Positions 1-9,948 of a stretch of DNA of 64,000 nucleotides are shown here, piece by piece. The notes beneath the pieces were generated by a model that made no database searches, was not told where the DNA came from, and saw nothing but the letters and a program-made list of their open reading frames with translations. Made by a program: the position numbers and the translations under genes. The stretch lies in contig NZ_QXTG01000001.1 in assembly GCF_003581425.1 (NCBI RefSeq), forward strand, positions 1,178,001 through 1,242,000, written 5' to 3'. Origin of the DNA: Amnibacterium setariae. Lineage in GTDB: Bacteria > Actinomycetota > Actinomycetes > Actinomycetales > Microbacteriaceae. The stretch's first letter is position 1. Each line of letters opens with the position of its first letter.

Positions 1-434
1 TCGGCATCCAGGTCTCGCCCGCCACGGCGAGCGCGGCCGACTACTACGCGACGTTCGTCGGTTCGCCGAACAACGTGAAGAACCAGGGTCTCGGCCTCAT
101 CGCCGCGGGCTGGGGCGCGGACTTCCCGACGCCGTACGGCATGTTCCAGAACATCGTCAACGGCGGCGCGATCCTGCCCCAGGGCAACAGCAACTACGCG
201 TCGATCAACATCCCCGAGGTCAACAAGATCCTCGACGACACGGGGACCCCGTCGACGCAGGAGTCCGGCGAGAAGCTGAACCACGCCCTCATGGAGGGTG
301 CGCAGTTCCTCCCGACGCGCTACGCCGCGGACCTCTGGTACCGCAACCCCCGCATGACCAACGTGACCGCCAACAACGCGCTCGGTTTCGGCGCGTACGA
401 CGTGGTCAACGTCGGCGTCAGCGACGGGAAGTGA
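1..434 (+). CDS. ABC transporter substrate-binding protein, family 5 (C-terminal part)
   Basis: The gene enters from the left edge; the reading frame is 3-434 and only the last ~143 residues are visible. The segment has the look of the C-terminal lobe of peptide/nickel-type (SBP_bac_5, DppA/OppA) lipoproteins: it contains GAILPQGNSNYASINIPEVN and ends in a short basic tail after a Tyr-Asp-Val-Val-Asn stretch. In this family the protein captures a peptide or other small solute outside the membrane and delivers it to the permease. The permease and ATPase genes that follow in the same direction support this. The substrate cannot be read from the fragment; the amidase gene at the end of the operon suggests an amide. 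The signal peptide and first lobe lie outside the window. Confidence 0.85.
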   Translation, partial: GIQVSPATASAADYYATFVGSPNNVKNQGLGLIAAGWGADFPTPYGMFQNIVNGGAILPQGNSNYASINIPEVNKILDDTGTPSTQESGEKLNHALMEGAQFLPTRYAADLWYRNPRMTNVTANNALGFGAYDVVNVGVSDGK

Positions 435-478
435 CGCTGACGCGTCACCCCGTCCTCCCCTGAGGAAGGACAAGGAAC

Positions 479-514
479 GGGTGCCCGGCCGGTCGCGAGA
501 CCGGCCGGGCACCC
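479..514 (+). terminator. Perfect intercistronic hairpin between binding protein and permease
   Basis: A 16-bp perfect inverted repeat (479-494 and 499-514) is closed by a GCGA tetraloop and stops 13 nt before the permease ATG. There is no T-run. In binding-protein operons such hairpins commonly protect the abundant upstream message or partly stop transcription, so that the binding protein outnumbers the membrane parts. That role is inference here. Confidence 0.6.
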
Positions 515-527
515 TGCCCGAACGCAC

Positions 528-1532
528 ATGATCCGCTTCGTCGTGAGCCGTCTGATCGGCATGGTCCTCGTGCTGATCGTCGTGAGCATGGTGACGTTCC
601 TGATCTTCCAGGCCGTCCCGCTGCTCGCGAAGTCGTCGCCCGTCTACTACTACATCGGCAAGGCGCCGGCGACCCCCGAGCTGCTGCAGTCCCTCACGCA
701 CCGGTTCGGCTTCGACCAGCCGCTGCCCGCGCAGTACTGGTCGTACCTCGCCGGCTTCTTCGGCAAGTCGGTCACCGACGGCACGAGCGCCGCGGTGCAG
801 TGCCCGTTCCCGTGCTTCGGCTACTCGTTCCGCCGGAACGAGCTCGTCAGCACCCTGATCGGCCAGGCCCTGCCCGTCACGATCAGCCTCGCCGTCGGCG
901 CGGCGATCCTGTGGCTGATCGGCGGCCTCACCGTCGGCACGCTGTCCGGCCTCAAGCCCGGCTCGCTGGTCGACCGCGCGGGCATGACCGGTGCGCTCGC
1001 GGCCGTCTCGCTGCCCATCTTCTTCACCGGCCCGGTCGCGCTGCTGATCTTCGTGTACACGCTCGGCTGGCTGCCCGACAACAACGGCTACGTCGACATC
1101 ACGCAGAACCCGGTCGGCTGGTTCCTCAGCCTGCTGCTGCCGTGGATCTGCCTCGCGCTGCTGTTCGCCGCGCTCTACGCCCGGCTCACCCGGTCCAACG
1201 TGCTCGAGACGATGAACGAGGACTACATCCGCACCGCGCGGGCCAAGGGCCTCGACCGACGTACGATCGTCGTGAAGCACGGACTCCGTGCGGCCCTCAC
1301 CCCGGTCGTCACGATCTTCGGCATCGACATCGGCGGCCTGATCGGCACCACGATCATCACCGAGACGGTCTTCAACCTCCGCGGGCTCGGCACGCTGTCG
1401 ATCCAGGCGATCCGCGACCTGGACCTCCCGGTCCTGCTCGGGGTGACCGTCGTCGCGGCGTTCGCGCTCGTGATCGCCAACTTCATCGTCGACGTGCTGT
1501 ACGGGTTCATCGACCCGCGCGTCTCCGTCTGA
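528..1532 (+). CDS. ABC transporter permease, DppB/OppB type
   Basis: A 334-residue integral membrane protein of the binding-protein-dependent permease family. It starts with a long hydrophobic helix (MIRFVVSRLIGMVLVLIV), has a large periplasmic insertion between helices 1 and 2 typical of OppB/DppB, and carries the cytoplasmic EAA-type loop YIRTARAKGLDRR around residue 230, which contacts the ATPase. The ATG lies 13 nt after the hairpin. Family members work as a heterodimer with an OppC/DppC partner, but the next gene is already an ATPase. Either the partner lies upstream of the binding protein, outside the window, or it is missing. Confidence 0.92.
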   Translation: MIRFVVSRLIGMVLVLIVVSMVTFLIFQAVPLLAKSSPVYYYIGKAPATPELLQSLTHRFGFDQPLPAQYWSYLAGFFGKSVTDGTSAAVQCPFPCFGYSFRRNELVSTLIGQALPVTISLAVGAAILWLIGGLTVGTLSGLKPGSLVDRAGMTGALAAVSLPIFFTGPVALLIFVYTLGWLPDNNGYVDITQNPVGWFLSLLLPWICLALLFAALYARLTRSNVLETMNEDYIRTARAKGLDRRTIVVKHGLRAALTPVVTIFGIDIGGLIGTTIITETVFNLRGLGTLSIQAIRDLDLPVLLGVTVVAAFALVIANFIVDVLYGFIDPRVSV

Positions 1533-1555
1533 CGCACCGCGACAGGAGCAACCCG

Positions 1556-2644
1556 ATGGTCGACACCTCGCCGTCCGCCGCAGCCGTCCGCGACTTCGCG
1601 GACGAGCAGCCCTTCCTCGTCGTCGACGACCTGCGCGTCCACTTCCCGACCGACGACGGCCTCGTCAAGAGCGTCGACGGCCTCTCCTTCGAGCTGCGCC
1701 GCGGCGAGATCCTCGGCATCGTCGGCGAGTCCGGTTCGGGCAAGAGCGTCACCGCGCAGGCGATCCTCGGGCTCCACAAGGGCTCGCAGGCCAAGGTCAC
1801 CGGGCGCATCCTGCTCGACGACCAGGACCTGGTGCCCCTGTCGGAGAACGAGATGCGCCGGGTCCGGGGCGACGAGGTCTCGATGATCTTCCAGGACCCG
1901 CTGTCGAGCCTGCACCCCTTCTACACGATCGGGAACCAGATCTCCGAGGCCTACCTCGTGCACCACAAGGTGTCGAAGAAGGAGGCCCGGCAGCGCACGA
2001 TCGAGATGCTGCAGAAGGTCGGCATCCCGAACGCGGCCGGTCGCTACGACGACTACCCGCACCAGTTCTCGGGCGGCATGCGGCAGCGCGCGATGATCGC
2101 GATGGCGCTGATCTGCCAGCCGAAGCTGCTGATCGCGGACGAGCCGACGACCGCCCTCGACGTCACGGTCCAGGCGCAGATCCTCGAGCTGATCAAGGAG
2201 CTGCGCGACGAGCTGAACTCCGCCGTCATCATCATCACGCACGACCTCGGCGTCGTCGCGGAGACGTGCGACCAGGTCGTCGTGATGTACGGCGGCCAGT
2301 GCGTCGAGAAGGGCGCGGTCGACGACCTGTTCGCGCAGCCCGAGATGCCGTACACGTGGGGCCTGCTCGGCTCGATGCCGCGCATGGACCGGGTGCGGCA
2401 GGAGCGCCTCACCCCGATCCCCGGCTCGCCGCCCTCGCTGATCAACGTGCCGAAGGGCTGCGTCTTCAACCCGCGATGCCGGTTCTCGGACCGCGTCGAG
2501 GGCCGCCGCTGCTTCACGGAGCACCCGGACCTGCTGCCCACCACGAGCACGACGCACGAGGTGACGCGGCACGAGGTCCGCTGCCACATCCCGCCGGAGG
2601 AGCGGCAGCAGATCCTGCTGACCGAGATCCGGCCGACCCTCTGA
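1556..2644 (+). CDS. ABC transporter ATP-binding protein, DppD/OppD type
   Basis: A 362-residue importer ATPase. Walker A GESGSGKS sits near residue 61, signature FSGGMRQR near 175, Walker [13 protein letters not shown] near 195, and the H-loop ITHDLGVV follows. The C-terminal oligopeptide-transporter domain holds the usual cysteines ([10 protein letters not shown] ... GRRCF), which bind an Fe-S cluster or metal in relatives. I start it at ATG 1556, preceded by AGGAG at 1544-1548; the frame is open further upstream but that part has no ABC homology. It pairs with the next ATPase to power the permease. Confidence 0.93.
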   Translation: MVDTSPSAAAVRDFADEQPFLVVDDLRVHFPTDDGLVKSVDGLSFELRRGEILGIVGESGSGKSVTAQAILGLHKGSQAKVTGRILLDDQDLVPLSENEMRRVRGDEVSMIFQDPLSSLHPFYTIGNQISEAYLVHHKVSKKEARQRTIEMLQKVGIPNAAGRYDDYPHQFSGGMRQRAMIAMALICQPKLLIADEPTTALDVTVQAQILELIKELRDELNSAVIIITHDLGVVAETCDQVVVMYGGQCVEKGAVDDLFAQPEMPYTWGLLGSMPRMDRVRQERLTPIPGSPPSLINVPKGCVFNPRCRFSDRVEGRRCFTEHPDLLPTTSTTHEVTRHEVRCHIPPEERQQILLTEIRPTL

Positions 2645-2660
2645 CCTGCGAAGGCCCACG

Positions 2661-3770
2661 ATGACCAGCACCGCATCCCAGCCGGCCCCGGCCGCGACGA
2701 CCCGGACGGGCGAGCCCCTCCTCGAGGTCCAGGGCGTCGAGAAGTACTTCCCCGGCCGCCGGACGGGCCTGCTCGGGCAGAAGGGCAACCCCGTCAAGGC
2801 GGTCGACGGCGTCTCCTTCTCCCTCGGGACGGGCGAGACGCTCGGCCTCGTCGGCGAGTCCGGCTGCGGCAAGTCCACGACCGGCCGGGCCGTCTCGAAG
2901 CTCATCGAGCCCACCGGTGGCACGGTGCGCTTCGAGGGCCGCGACGTCACGAACCTCTCGCCGCGGCAGATGCGGCCGCTGCGGCGCGAGCTGCAGATGA
3001 TCTTCCAGGACCCGTACTCGTCCCTGAACCCGCGGCACACGATCGGCACGGTCATCGGCGCCCCCTTCGCGATCCAGGGCGAGCGACCGAAGGGCGGCAC
3101 GAAGCGCGCGGTCCAGGGCCTGATGGAGCGCGTCGGCCTGAACCCGGAGCACTACAACCGGTACCCGCACGAGTTCTCGGGCGGTCAGCGCCAGCGCATC
3201 GGCATCGCCCGCGCGCTCGCGCTGCGGCCGAAGCTCATCGTCTGCGACGAGCCGGTCTCCGCGCTCGACGTGTCCGTCCAGGCGCAGGTCGTGAACCTGC
3301 TCGAGGACCTCCAGTCCGAGTTCGGCCTGGCCTACATCTTCATCGCGCACGACCTGTCGGTCGTCCGCCACATCTCCGACCGCGTCGCGGTGATGTACCT
3401 CGGCAAGATCATGGAGATCACCGACCGGGACACGCTGTACGAGGCGCCGATGCACCCGTACACGCACGCGCTGCTGTCCGCGGTGCCGGTCCCGGACCCG
3501 ACCACGGAGGCGCGTCGGGAGAAGATCCTGCTCACCGGCGACCTCCCGAGCCCGTCGAACCCGCCGAGCGGCTGCGTGTTCCACACCCGCTGCCCGAAGT
3601 ACAAGAACGAGCTGTCCGAGTCCGAGCGCGAGCACTGCCGCACGGTCGAGCCGGTGATCGAGGAGAAGCGGCCGGGCCAGAGCGTCTACTGCCACTTCCC
3701 GCAGGTGCGGTCCGACCTGATCGACGGCGAGCCCGGCCCGATCCGCACCACGAAGCCGAAGGCGGCGTGA
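2661..3770 (+). CDS. ABC transporter ATP-binding protein, DppF/OppF type
   Basis: A 369-residue second ATPase of the importer. Walker [11 protein letters not shown]-loop [13 protein letters not shown], signature [15 protein letters not shown], Walker [13 protein letters not shown] and switch IAHDLSVV are all intact. The C-terminal domain has the paired-cysteine pattern ([12 protein letters not shown] ... EHCR). The ATG is 16 nt after the stop of the first ATPase, with GAAGG at 2650-2654 as a likely ribosome site. Its stop overlaps the GTG of the amidase gene, so the two are translationally coupled. Confidence 0.93.
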   Translation: MTSTASQPAPAATTRTGEPLLEVQGVEKYFPGRRTGLLGQKGNPVKAVDGVSFSLGTGETLGLVGESGCGKSTTGRAVSKLIEPTGGTVRFEGRDVTNLSPRQMRPLRRELQMIFQDPYSSLNPRHTIGTVIGAPFAIQGERPKGGTKRAVQGLMERVGLNPEHYNRYPHEFSGGQRQRIGIARALALRPKLIVCDEPVSALDVSVQAQVVNLLEDLQSEFGLAYIFIAHDLSVVRHISDRVAVMYLGKIMEITDRDTLYEAPMHPYTHALLSAVPVPDPTTEARREKILLTGDLPSPSNPPSGCVFHTRCPKYKNELSESEREHCRTVEPVIEEKRPGQSVYCHFPQVRSDLIDGEPGPIRTTKPKAA

Positions 3771-4690
3771 CCCGGCACGCCGTCCCCGGGCCGGTCCACC
3801 GCATGTGGACCACCCGGCACGAGCCCGTGCTCGAGGTCGCCGACGGCGACGTGATCGAGTTCGACGCGGAGGAGTGCAGCGCCGGTCAGCTGGCCGGCCA
3901 CCGCAACGGCGACGTGCCGCCGCCCCTCGACTACGACCTGCTCTACCCGCTCGTCGGCCCGGTCGTGGTCGCGGGCGCCGAGCCGGGCGACGCGGTCGAG
4001 CTCGAGATCCTCGACTACCGGTCGGGGACGTGGGGCTGGACGAGCGTGCTGCCCGAGTTCGGCCTGCTCGAGGACGACTTCCCGGAGTACCACGTGCACC
4101 GGTGGGAGCTCGGGGACGGGGTCGCCGACTTCCAGGGCGCGGCCACGGTGCCGCTCCGGCCGTTCCTCGGCGTGATGGGCGCGACGCCCGACAGCGACGA
4201 GCCGCTCTCGCCGTTCCCGCCGGGCGCCTTCGGCGGCAACATCGACACGCGCGACCTCGTCGCGGGGACGAGCGTGTTCCTCCCCGTGTCGACGCCCGGC
4301 GCGCGCGTGATGCTCGGCGACCCGCACGCGGCGCAGGGCGACGGCGAGGTGTGCGGCGCCGCCATCGAGGCGAGCCTCTCCGGCGCGATCCGCGTCCGCC
4401 TGCACAGGGGGAGGACGATCCCCGCGCCGCAGTTCCGCACGGCGGGCCCGCTGCGCACGGGCATCGAGGACCGGGGGTACTTCGCGACGACCGGCGTGGC
4501 GCCCGACCTCATGCGCGCGTCGCAGGACGCGGTCCGCGCGATGATCGACCACCTGGTGCGCGAGACCGGCCTCTCGCCGCTCGACGCCTACGTGCTCTGC
4601 TCCGTCGTCGTCGACCTGAAGATCACCGAGGTCGTCGACCGGCCGAACTGGGTCGTGGCCGCCTACCTGCCGCGCTCCGTCCTGAGCTGA
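3767..4690 (+). CDS. Acetamidase/formamidase family protein
   Basis: A 307-residue protein that resembles the FmdA/AmdA family, zinc-dependent enzymes that hydrolyse short amides to the acid plus ammonia. Family-like features are the N-terminal beta-rich half (DVIEFDAEECSAGQL), FGGNIDTRDLVAGTSVFLPV near residue 160, the HAAQGDGEVCG stretch near residue 187, and LSPLDAYVLCSVVVDLKI near the end. The GTG start overlaps the ATPase stop as GTGA. Fusion to the transporter operon suggests that the importer brings in an amide that this cytoplasmic enzyme breaks down for nitrogen; that is inference. An in-frame ATG at 3803 is an alternative start. It converges with the GNAT gene after 16 nt. Confidence 0.88.
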   Translation: MTRHAVPGPVHRMWTTRHEPVLEVADGDVIEFDAEECSAGQLAGHRNGDVPPPLDYDLLYPLVGPVVVAGAEPGDAVELEILDYRSGTWGWTSVLPEFGLLEDDFPEYHVHRWELGDGVADFQGAATVPLRPFLGVMGATPDSDEPLSPFPPGAFGGNIDTRDLVAGTSVFLPVSTPGARVMLGDPHAAQGDGEVCGAAIEASLSGAIRVRLHRGRTIPAPQFRTAGPLRTGIEDRGYFATTGVAPDLMRASQDAVRAMIDHLVRETGLSPLDAYVLCSVVVDLKITEVVDRPNWVVAAYLPRSVLS

Positions 4691-4706
4691 CCCGCGGACG
4701 AACGGG

Positions 4707-5213
4707 TCAGTCGCCGCGGAGGCGGCTGAACAGCACGACGTCGTGGAAGGCGCCGGCGCGCCACTGCGCGTGCCGCAGCACGCCCTCGCGCGTGAAGCCG
4801 GCCTTCTCGAGCGCGCGCTGCTCCGCGACGTTCAGCACGTCCGTCGACGCCTCGAGGCGCTCGAAGCGCGTGTAGGCGAAGAGGTGCTCGGCGAGCAGGC
4901 GCTGCGCGACCGTGCCGTACCCGCGACCGCGGTGCTCCGCGAAGAGGCCGATGCCGACGTTCAGCGCGAAGCAGTTCGGCGGGGGACCGTGGAAGACGGG
5001 GACCCAGCCGACGTCGCCGACCATCCCCACGCCCTCCACGTCGACGACGAGGTTGCCGCTGTCCGCCCCGAGCATCCCGTCGCGGGCGAACTTCCTGCTC
5101 GCCCGGTCGGACGGCGCCCAGCCGAAGAAGTCGAGCGCGCCCGGCACCTGCGCCTCCGCGTCGAACCGCTGCGCGTCCTCCGCGCGGTAGGGACGAAGGC
5201 GCACCTCGGGCAT
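4707..5213 (-). CDS. GNAT family N-acetyltransferase (RimJ/RimL-like)
   Basis: A 168-residue single-domain acetyltransferase. The acetyl-CoA loop HRGRGYGTVAQRLLAEHLF (family motif A, R-x-x-G-x-G/A) is near residues 93-111, and the Asn/Ala-rich motif B (TDVLNVAEQRALEKAGF) follows. The substrate is unknown; RimJ/RimL relatives act on protein N-termini, others on small molecules. The start is fixed by a TAGCGT hexamer (reverse strand, 5225-5220) placed 7 nt before the ATG, consistent with a leaderless message. It is divergent from typA. Confidence 0.88.
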   Translation of the reverse strand: MPEVRLRPYRAEDAQRFDAEAQVPGALDFFGWAPSDRASRKFARDGMLGADSGNLVVDVEGVGMVGDVGWVPVFHGPPPNCFALNVGIGLFAEHRGRGYGTVAQRLLAEHLFAYTRFERLEASTDVLNVAEQRALEKAGFTREGVLRHAQWRAGAFHDVVLFSRLRGD

Positions 5214-5253
5214 GGCGGGACGCTACCGCGGCCCCCCTGGAACACCACCCGCC

Positions 5254-5272
5254 GGTACGATGTTGTGGTACC
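5254..5272 (+). promoter_or_regulatory. Probable typA promoter region with short inverted repeat
   Basis: A TACGAT hexamer (5256-5261) is the best -10 candidate for typA and lies inside a GGTAC-9 nt-GTACC inverted repeat. It would give a leader of roughly 105 nt. No good -35 is visible and no riboswitch fold is recognised in 5273-5372. Weakly supported. Confidence 0.3.
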
Positions 5273-5372
5273 TGTGCGCCACGACGGCGCCGAACCGCGC
5301 AGCGCGCCCTCGTCACGATCGGGGCGCCGCGCGAGACCGCCCGATCCCGGGCCGCCGACCGAAAGGCATTCC

Positions 5373-7289
<1,917 letters not shown>

Positions 7290-7303
7290 CCCGCGCGGGC
7301 TCC

Positions 7304-7359
7304 AGCGAGCCTCGAGACCATCCGCACCTGCGACGGTGCCGGTGGTCTCGAGGCTCGCT
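7304..7359. terminator. Inverted repeat between convergent typA and efeB
   Basis: Seventeen bases at 7304-7320 are the exact reverse complement of 7343-7359, with a 22-nt loop. It fills the gap between two convergent genes and may act as a bidirectional terminator. The right arm is part of the dispersed repeat at 7341-7382. Confidence 0.5.
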
Positions 7360-7382
7360 CCGCTCGCACCTCGACCAGCGGA
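7341..7382 (+). repeat. Dispersed 42-bp intergenic repeat, copy 1
   Basis: The 42-nt sequence at 7341-7382 recurs in inverted orientation at 35126-35167 with 39 of 42 positions identical. The core is a GAGGCTCGC palindromic motif followed by GCACCTCGA. It lies in the intergenic space between convergent genes, like REP-type elements. Confidence 0.7.
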
Positions 7383-7389
7383 GCGCCCC

Positions 7390-8697
7390 CTACTCCGTGA
7401 ACAGCTCCTGGCCGATGTAGCGGCCGGGCCCCGGCGCGCGCGGGGTGAAGAAGACGCCCGAGCCGATGTGCTGGATGTACTCGTTCAGCCGGTCGACGCG
7501 GCCGAGCCGCGTCTGCAGCGCGATGAAGTGCTGCGGGTCGTTCACGTACGCGATGAACAGCAGGCCGGCGTCGAGCTGCCCGTAGCGGTTCAGCCCGTCC
7601 GTGTAGTTGTAGCCGCGGCGGAGGATCTTCACGCCGCCGTTGTTCTCGTGCGCCGCGAGCGCGACGTGGGACGTCACCGGGATGACGGGCGCGTCGCCGG
7701 ACCGCTTCGCGAAGTCCGGGGCGTCGAACTCCTTCTTCCCGCCGAGCGGCGCACCGACCGCCTTCGTGCGCCCGAACACGTCCTGCTGGTCGCCGATGCC
7801 CGCCGCGTCCCAGGTCTCGATGTTCATCTGGATCTTGCGGACGATCTGGTAGCTGCCGCCGCGGGTCCACGGCTGGTCGTCGTCGACCCAGACGAAGCGG
7901 TCGAAGTCGGCGGCGTCCTTGATGTTCCGGGTGCCGTCCTTGAAGCCCATGAGGTTCCGCGGGGTCGACTGCCCCTTCCCGGCGGAGGCGCGGCCGAAGC
8001 CGAGCACGGTCCACCGGGTGGAGGCGACGCCCTGCGCCATCCGGACGAGGTCGCGGATCGCGTGGTAGGCGACCTGCGGGTCGTCCGCGCAGGCCTGGAG
8101 GCTGAGGTCGCCGCCCGAGAGGTCCGCCTGCAGCTGGTCGCTCGGCAGGTCGGGCAGGTCGGCGAGCAGCCTCGGCCGCTTCGCGGCGAGCCCGAAGCGG
8201 TCGTCGAACAGCTTCGGCCCGAAGCCGACCGTCACGGTGAGGGAGGCGGGGGAGAGGTCGTAGGCCTCGCCGGTGTCGAGGGCGACGGCGCTCGAGCCCT
8301 CCGGCTCCACCGCACCGATCGGCAGGCCCTTCATCATCTGCGCGATCGCGCCGGACCAGCGCGCGAGCAGCACCTGCAGGTCGGACGCGACCGGGGACGT
8401 CACGTCGAACGCCATGTAGACGGAGTAGCGCTGCTGCTCCGTCTCGATCCCCGCCTGGTGCCCCTGCCCGTAGAACGGGTGGCTGCGCGCGAGGTCGACG
8501 ACCTCCGACGCGTCCTCCTCGCCGGCGTGCGCAGGGCGCGCGGCGCCGAAGGCCGCAGCGGTCCCGGCCCCCGCGGCGGCACCGGCGACGACGCCGCCGG
8601 CGATGCCCGCGATCAGCCCGCGGCGCGAGACCGGCGAGCGGCCCGCGTCAGCGGCCTCCTGCTCCTGCCCGGCCTCCTGCTCCAGATCGTCCGGCAT
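7390..8697 (-). CDS. efeB: Deferrochelatase/DyP-type peroxidase EfeB
   Basis: A 435-residue exported haem peroxidase. The N-terminus has a twin-arginine signal (SPVSRRGLIAGIAGG, then an Ala/Gly-rich core ending at PAHA, about residue 57). The DyP signature G-x-x-D-G is seen as LMGFKDGTRN, and the haem-side KILRRGYNYTDG is present. EfeB relatives oxidise Fe(II) or release iron from haem outside the membrane, feeding EfeU. It starts at the base after the efeO stop (TGAATG), so translation is coupled in the efeUOB operon. A Tat substrate fits the presence of tatB further along. Confidence 0.93.
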   Translation of the reverse strand: MPDDLEQEAGQEQEAADAGRSPVSRRGLIAGIAGGVVAGAAAGAGTAAAFGAARPAHAGEEDASEVVDLARSHPFYGQGHQAGIETEQQRYSVYMAFDVTSPVASDLQVLLARWSGAIAQMMKGLPIGAVEPEGSSAVALDTGEAYDLSPASLTVTVGFGPKLFDDRFGLAAKRPRLLADLPDLPSDQLQADLSGGDLSLQACADDPQVAYHAIRDLVRMAQGVASTRWTVLGFGRASAGKGQSTPRNLMGFKDGTRNIKDAADFDRFVWVDDDQPWTRGGSYQIVRKIQMNIETWDAAGIGDQQDVFGRTKAVGAPLGGKKEFDAPDFAKRSGDAPVIPVTSHVALAAHENNGGVKILRRGYNYTDGLNRYGQLDAGLLFIAYVNDPQHFIALQTRLGRVDRLNEYIQHIGSGVFFTPRAPGPGRYIGQELFTE

Positions 8698-9948
8698 TCA
8701 GGCGGTCGCCACTTTCTCGGCGATCTTCGACAGCGGCTCCTGCAGGCTCTGGACGAGCCGGCTGAGCGACGCCGCGTCCTTCTCGCGGACTGCGGGCGTG
8801 TAGAGGCGGTAGCCCCCGGCCTGGTCCGCGTCCCGGTACTGCTGCAGCGCGCCGAGCACCGCGGTGAACCGGTCCGCGACCTGCTTCGTCAGCGCCGGGT
8901 CGATCTTCGCGAGACCGGGCTGGAGGTTCGCGAACGCCTGCTGCGCGCCCTCCACGTTCGCGGCGAAGTCGACGAGATCGAGGTGGCTGTAGGTCTCCTC
9001 CTCACCCTTGATCTTCCCGGACTGGACCTCCTCGAGCAGGCCGGCGGCGCCGTTCGCGAGGTCCTCCGGCTTGTAGGAGAGGGTCTTCGCACGGGCCACG
9101 AGCCTCTCGACGTTCGCGGTGAGGTCGGCGGCGTAGCGCTTCGTCGTGGCCGTGATGCGGCCGCCCTGCCACAGGTCGCGCTCGACGGCGTGGAAGCCGC
9201 TCCACCCGACGGCGGGGTCGAGGTTGGAGGCGCGCATGTCGACGAGGTAGTCGAGGTTGCCCCGGTTGTCCGTGGGGTCGGCGCCGGGAAGGATGAAGCC
9301 CTCGACGTCGGACTCGACCTTCTCGTAGAAGGGCCGGGCGAGCGCGTACTGCCGCTTGGCGGCGGCGACGTCGCCCGAGTCGACGGCCTCCTGCAGGTTC
9401 CGCACCGCGGTCACCATGTCGCCGAGGGTGTTCTCGACGTAGCCGCCGTAGGTCTTCGTGCCCGCGGCGAGCAGCTGGGCGGCGTCGCTGCCGCTGCCGC
9501 TCGGGGCCTCGCCCGTGACCGTGAACGCGGTCGTCTCCGTCGCCGCGCCGGGGCAGACCACGGAGTAGGCGCCGCCGGTCAGCGTCGTGGTGAAGGACAC
9601 GGCGGCGAGGCCGGGCGCGAGGTTCTCCTTCTCGCCGACGATGCGCTGGCCCTGCACGACCTCGACCTCGGTGATGCCCGTGGCGGACGTGTTCGACACC
9701 GTGAAGGTGATCGGGCCGGCCTTCGCCGTGGTGGCGGACACGCGGCACTCGTCGCCCGATGCGCCGGCGACGAGCTCGACGTCGACCCGGGACACGCCCT
9801 TCGACACCGGGGCGATCGTGCTCGCGCCCGTGGGGTCCGCGGCCTTCGACGCCGGCGCACCGCTCGCGCAGGCGGCGAGCAGGGCGACGACGGCGGGCGC
9901 GAGGACCGCGACGGCGGCGGTGCGGACGCGACGGTCACTTGACGGCAT
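8698..9948 (-). CDS. efeO: Iron uptake system protein EfeO (cupredoxin + M75/imelysin)
   Basis: A 416-residue exported lipoprotein. The signal ends in a lipobox-like LLAACAS (cysteine near residue 27). Residues ~45-150 form the EfeO cupredoxin-like domain (GDECRVSATTAKAGPITFTV), and ~160-416 the peptidase M75/imelysin-like domain with the conserved H-x-x-E-R (GWSGFHAVERDLW). EfeO is thought to bind ferrous/ferric iron and pass it to EfeU. It overlaps the end of efeU by 14 bp; GAGGAG lies just upstream of the ATG. Confidence 0.93.
   Translation of the reverse strand: MPSSDRRVRTAAVAVLAPAVVALLAACASGAPASKAADPTGASTIAPVSKGVSRVDVELVAGASGDECRVSATTAKAGPITFTVSNTSATGITEVEVVQGQRIVGEKENLAPGLAAVSFTTTLTGGAYSVVCPGAATETTAFTVTGEAPSGSGSDAAQLLAAGTKTYGGYVENTLGDMVTAVRNLQEAVDSGDVAAAKRQYALARPFYEKVESDVEGFILPGADPTDNRGNLDYLVDMRASNLDPAVGWSGFHAVERDLWQGGRITATTKRYAADLTANVERLVARAKTLSYKPEDLANGAAGLLEEVQSGKIKGEEETYSHLDLVDFAANVEGAQQAFANLQPGLAKIDPALTKQVADRFTAVLGALQQYRDADQAGGYRLYTPAVREKDAASLSRLVQSLQEPLSKIAEKVATA

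Noticed and set aside
1223-3100. 625-codon reverse-strand frame over the ABC ATPase genes
   Set aside because: Compositional shadow; the forward-strand Walker and signature motifs are unmistakable.
5214-5372. Riboswitch or attenuator in the typA leader
   Set aside because: Only a 5-bp inverted repeat is visible and no known riboswitch core could be recognised.
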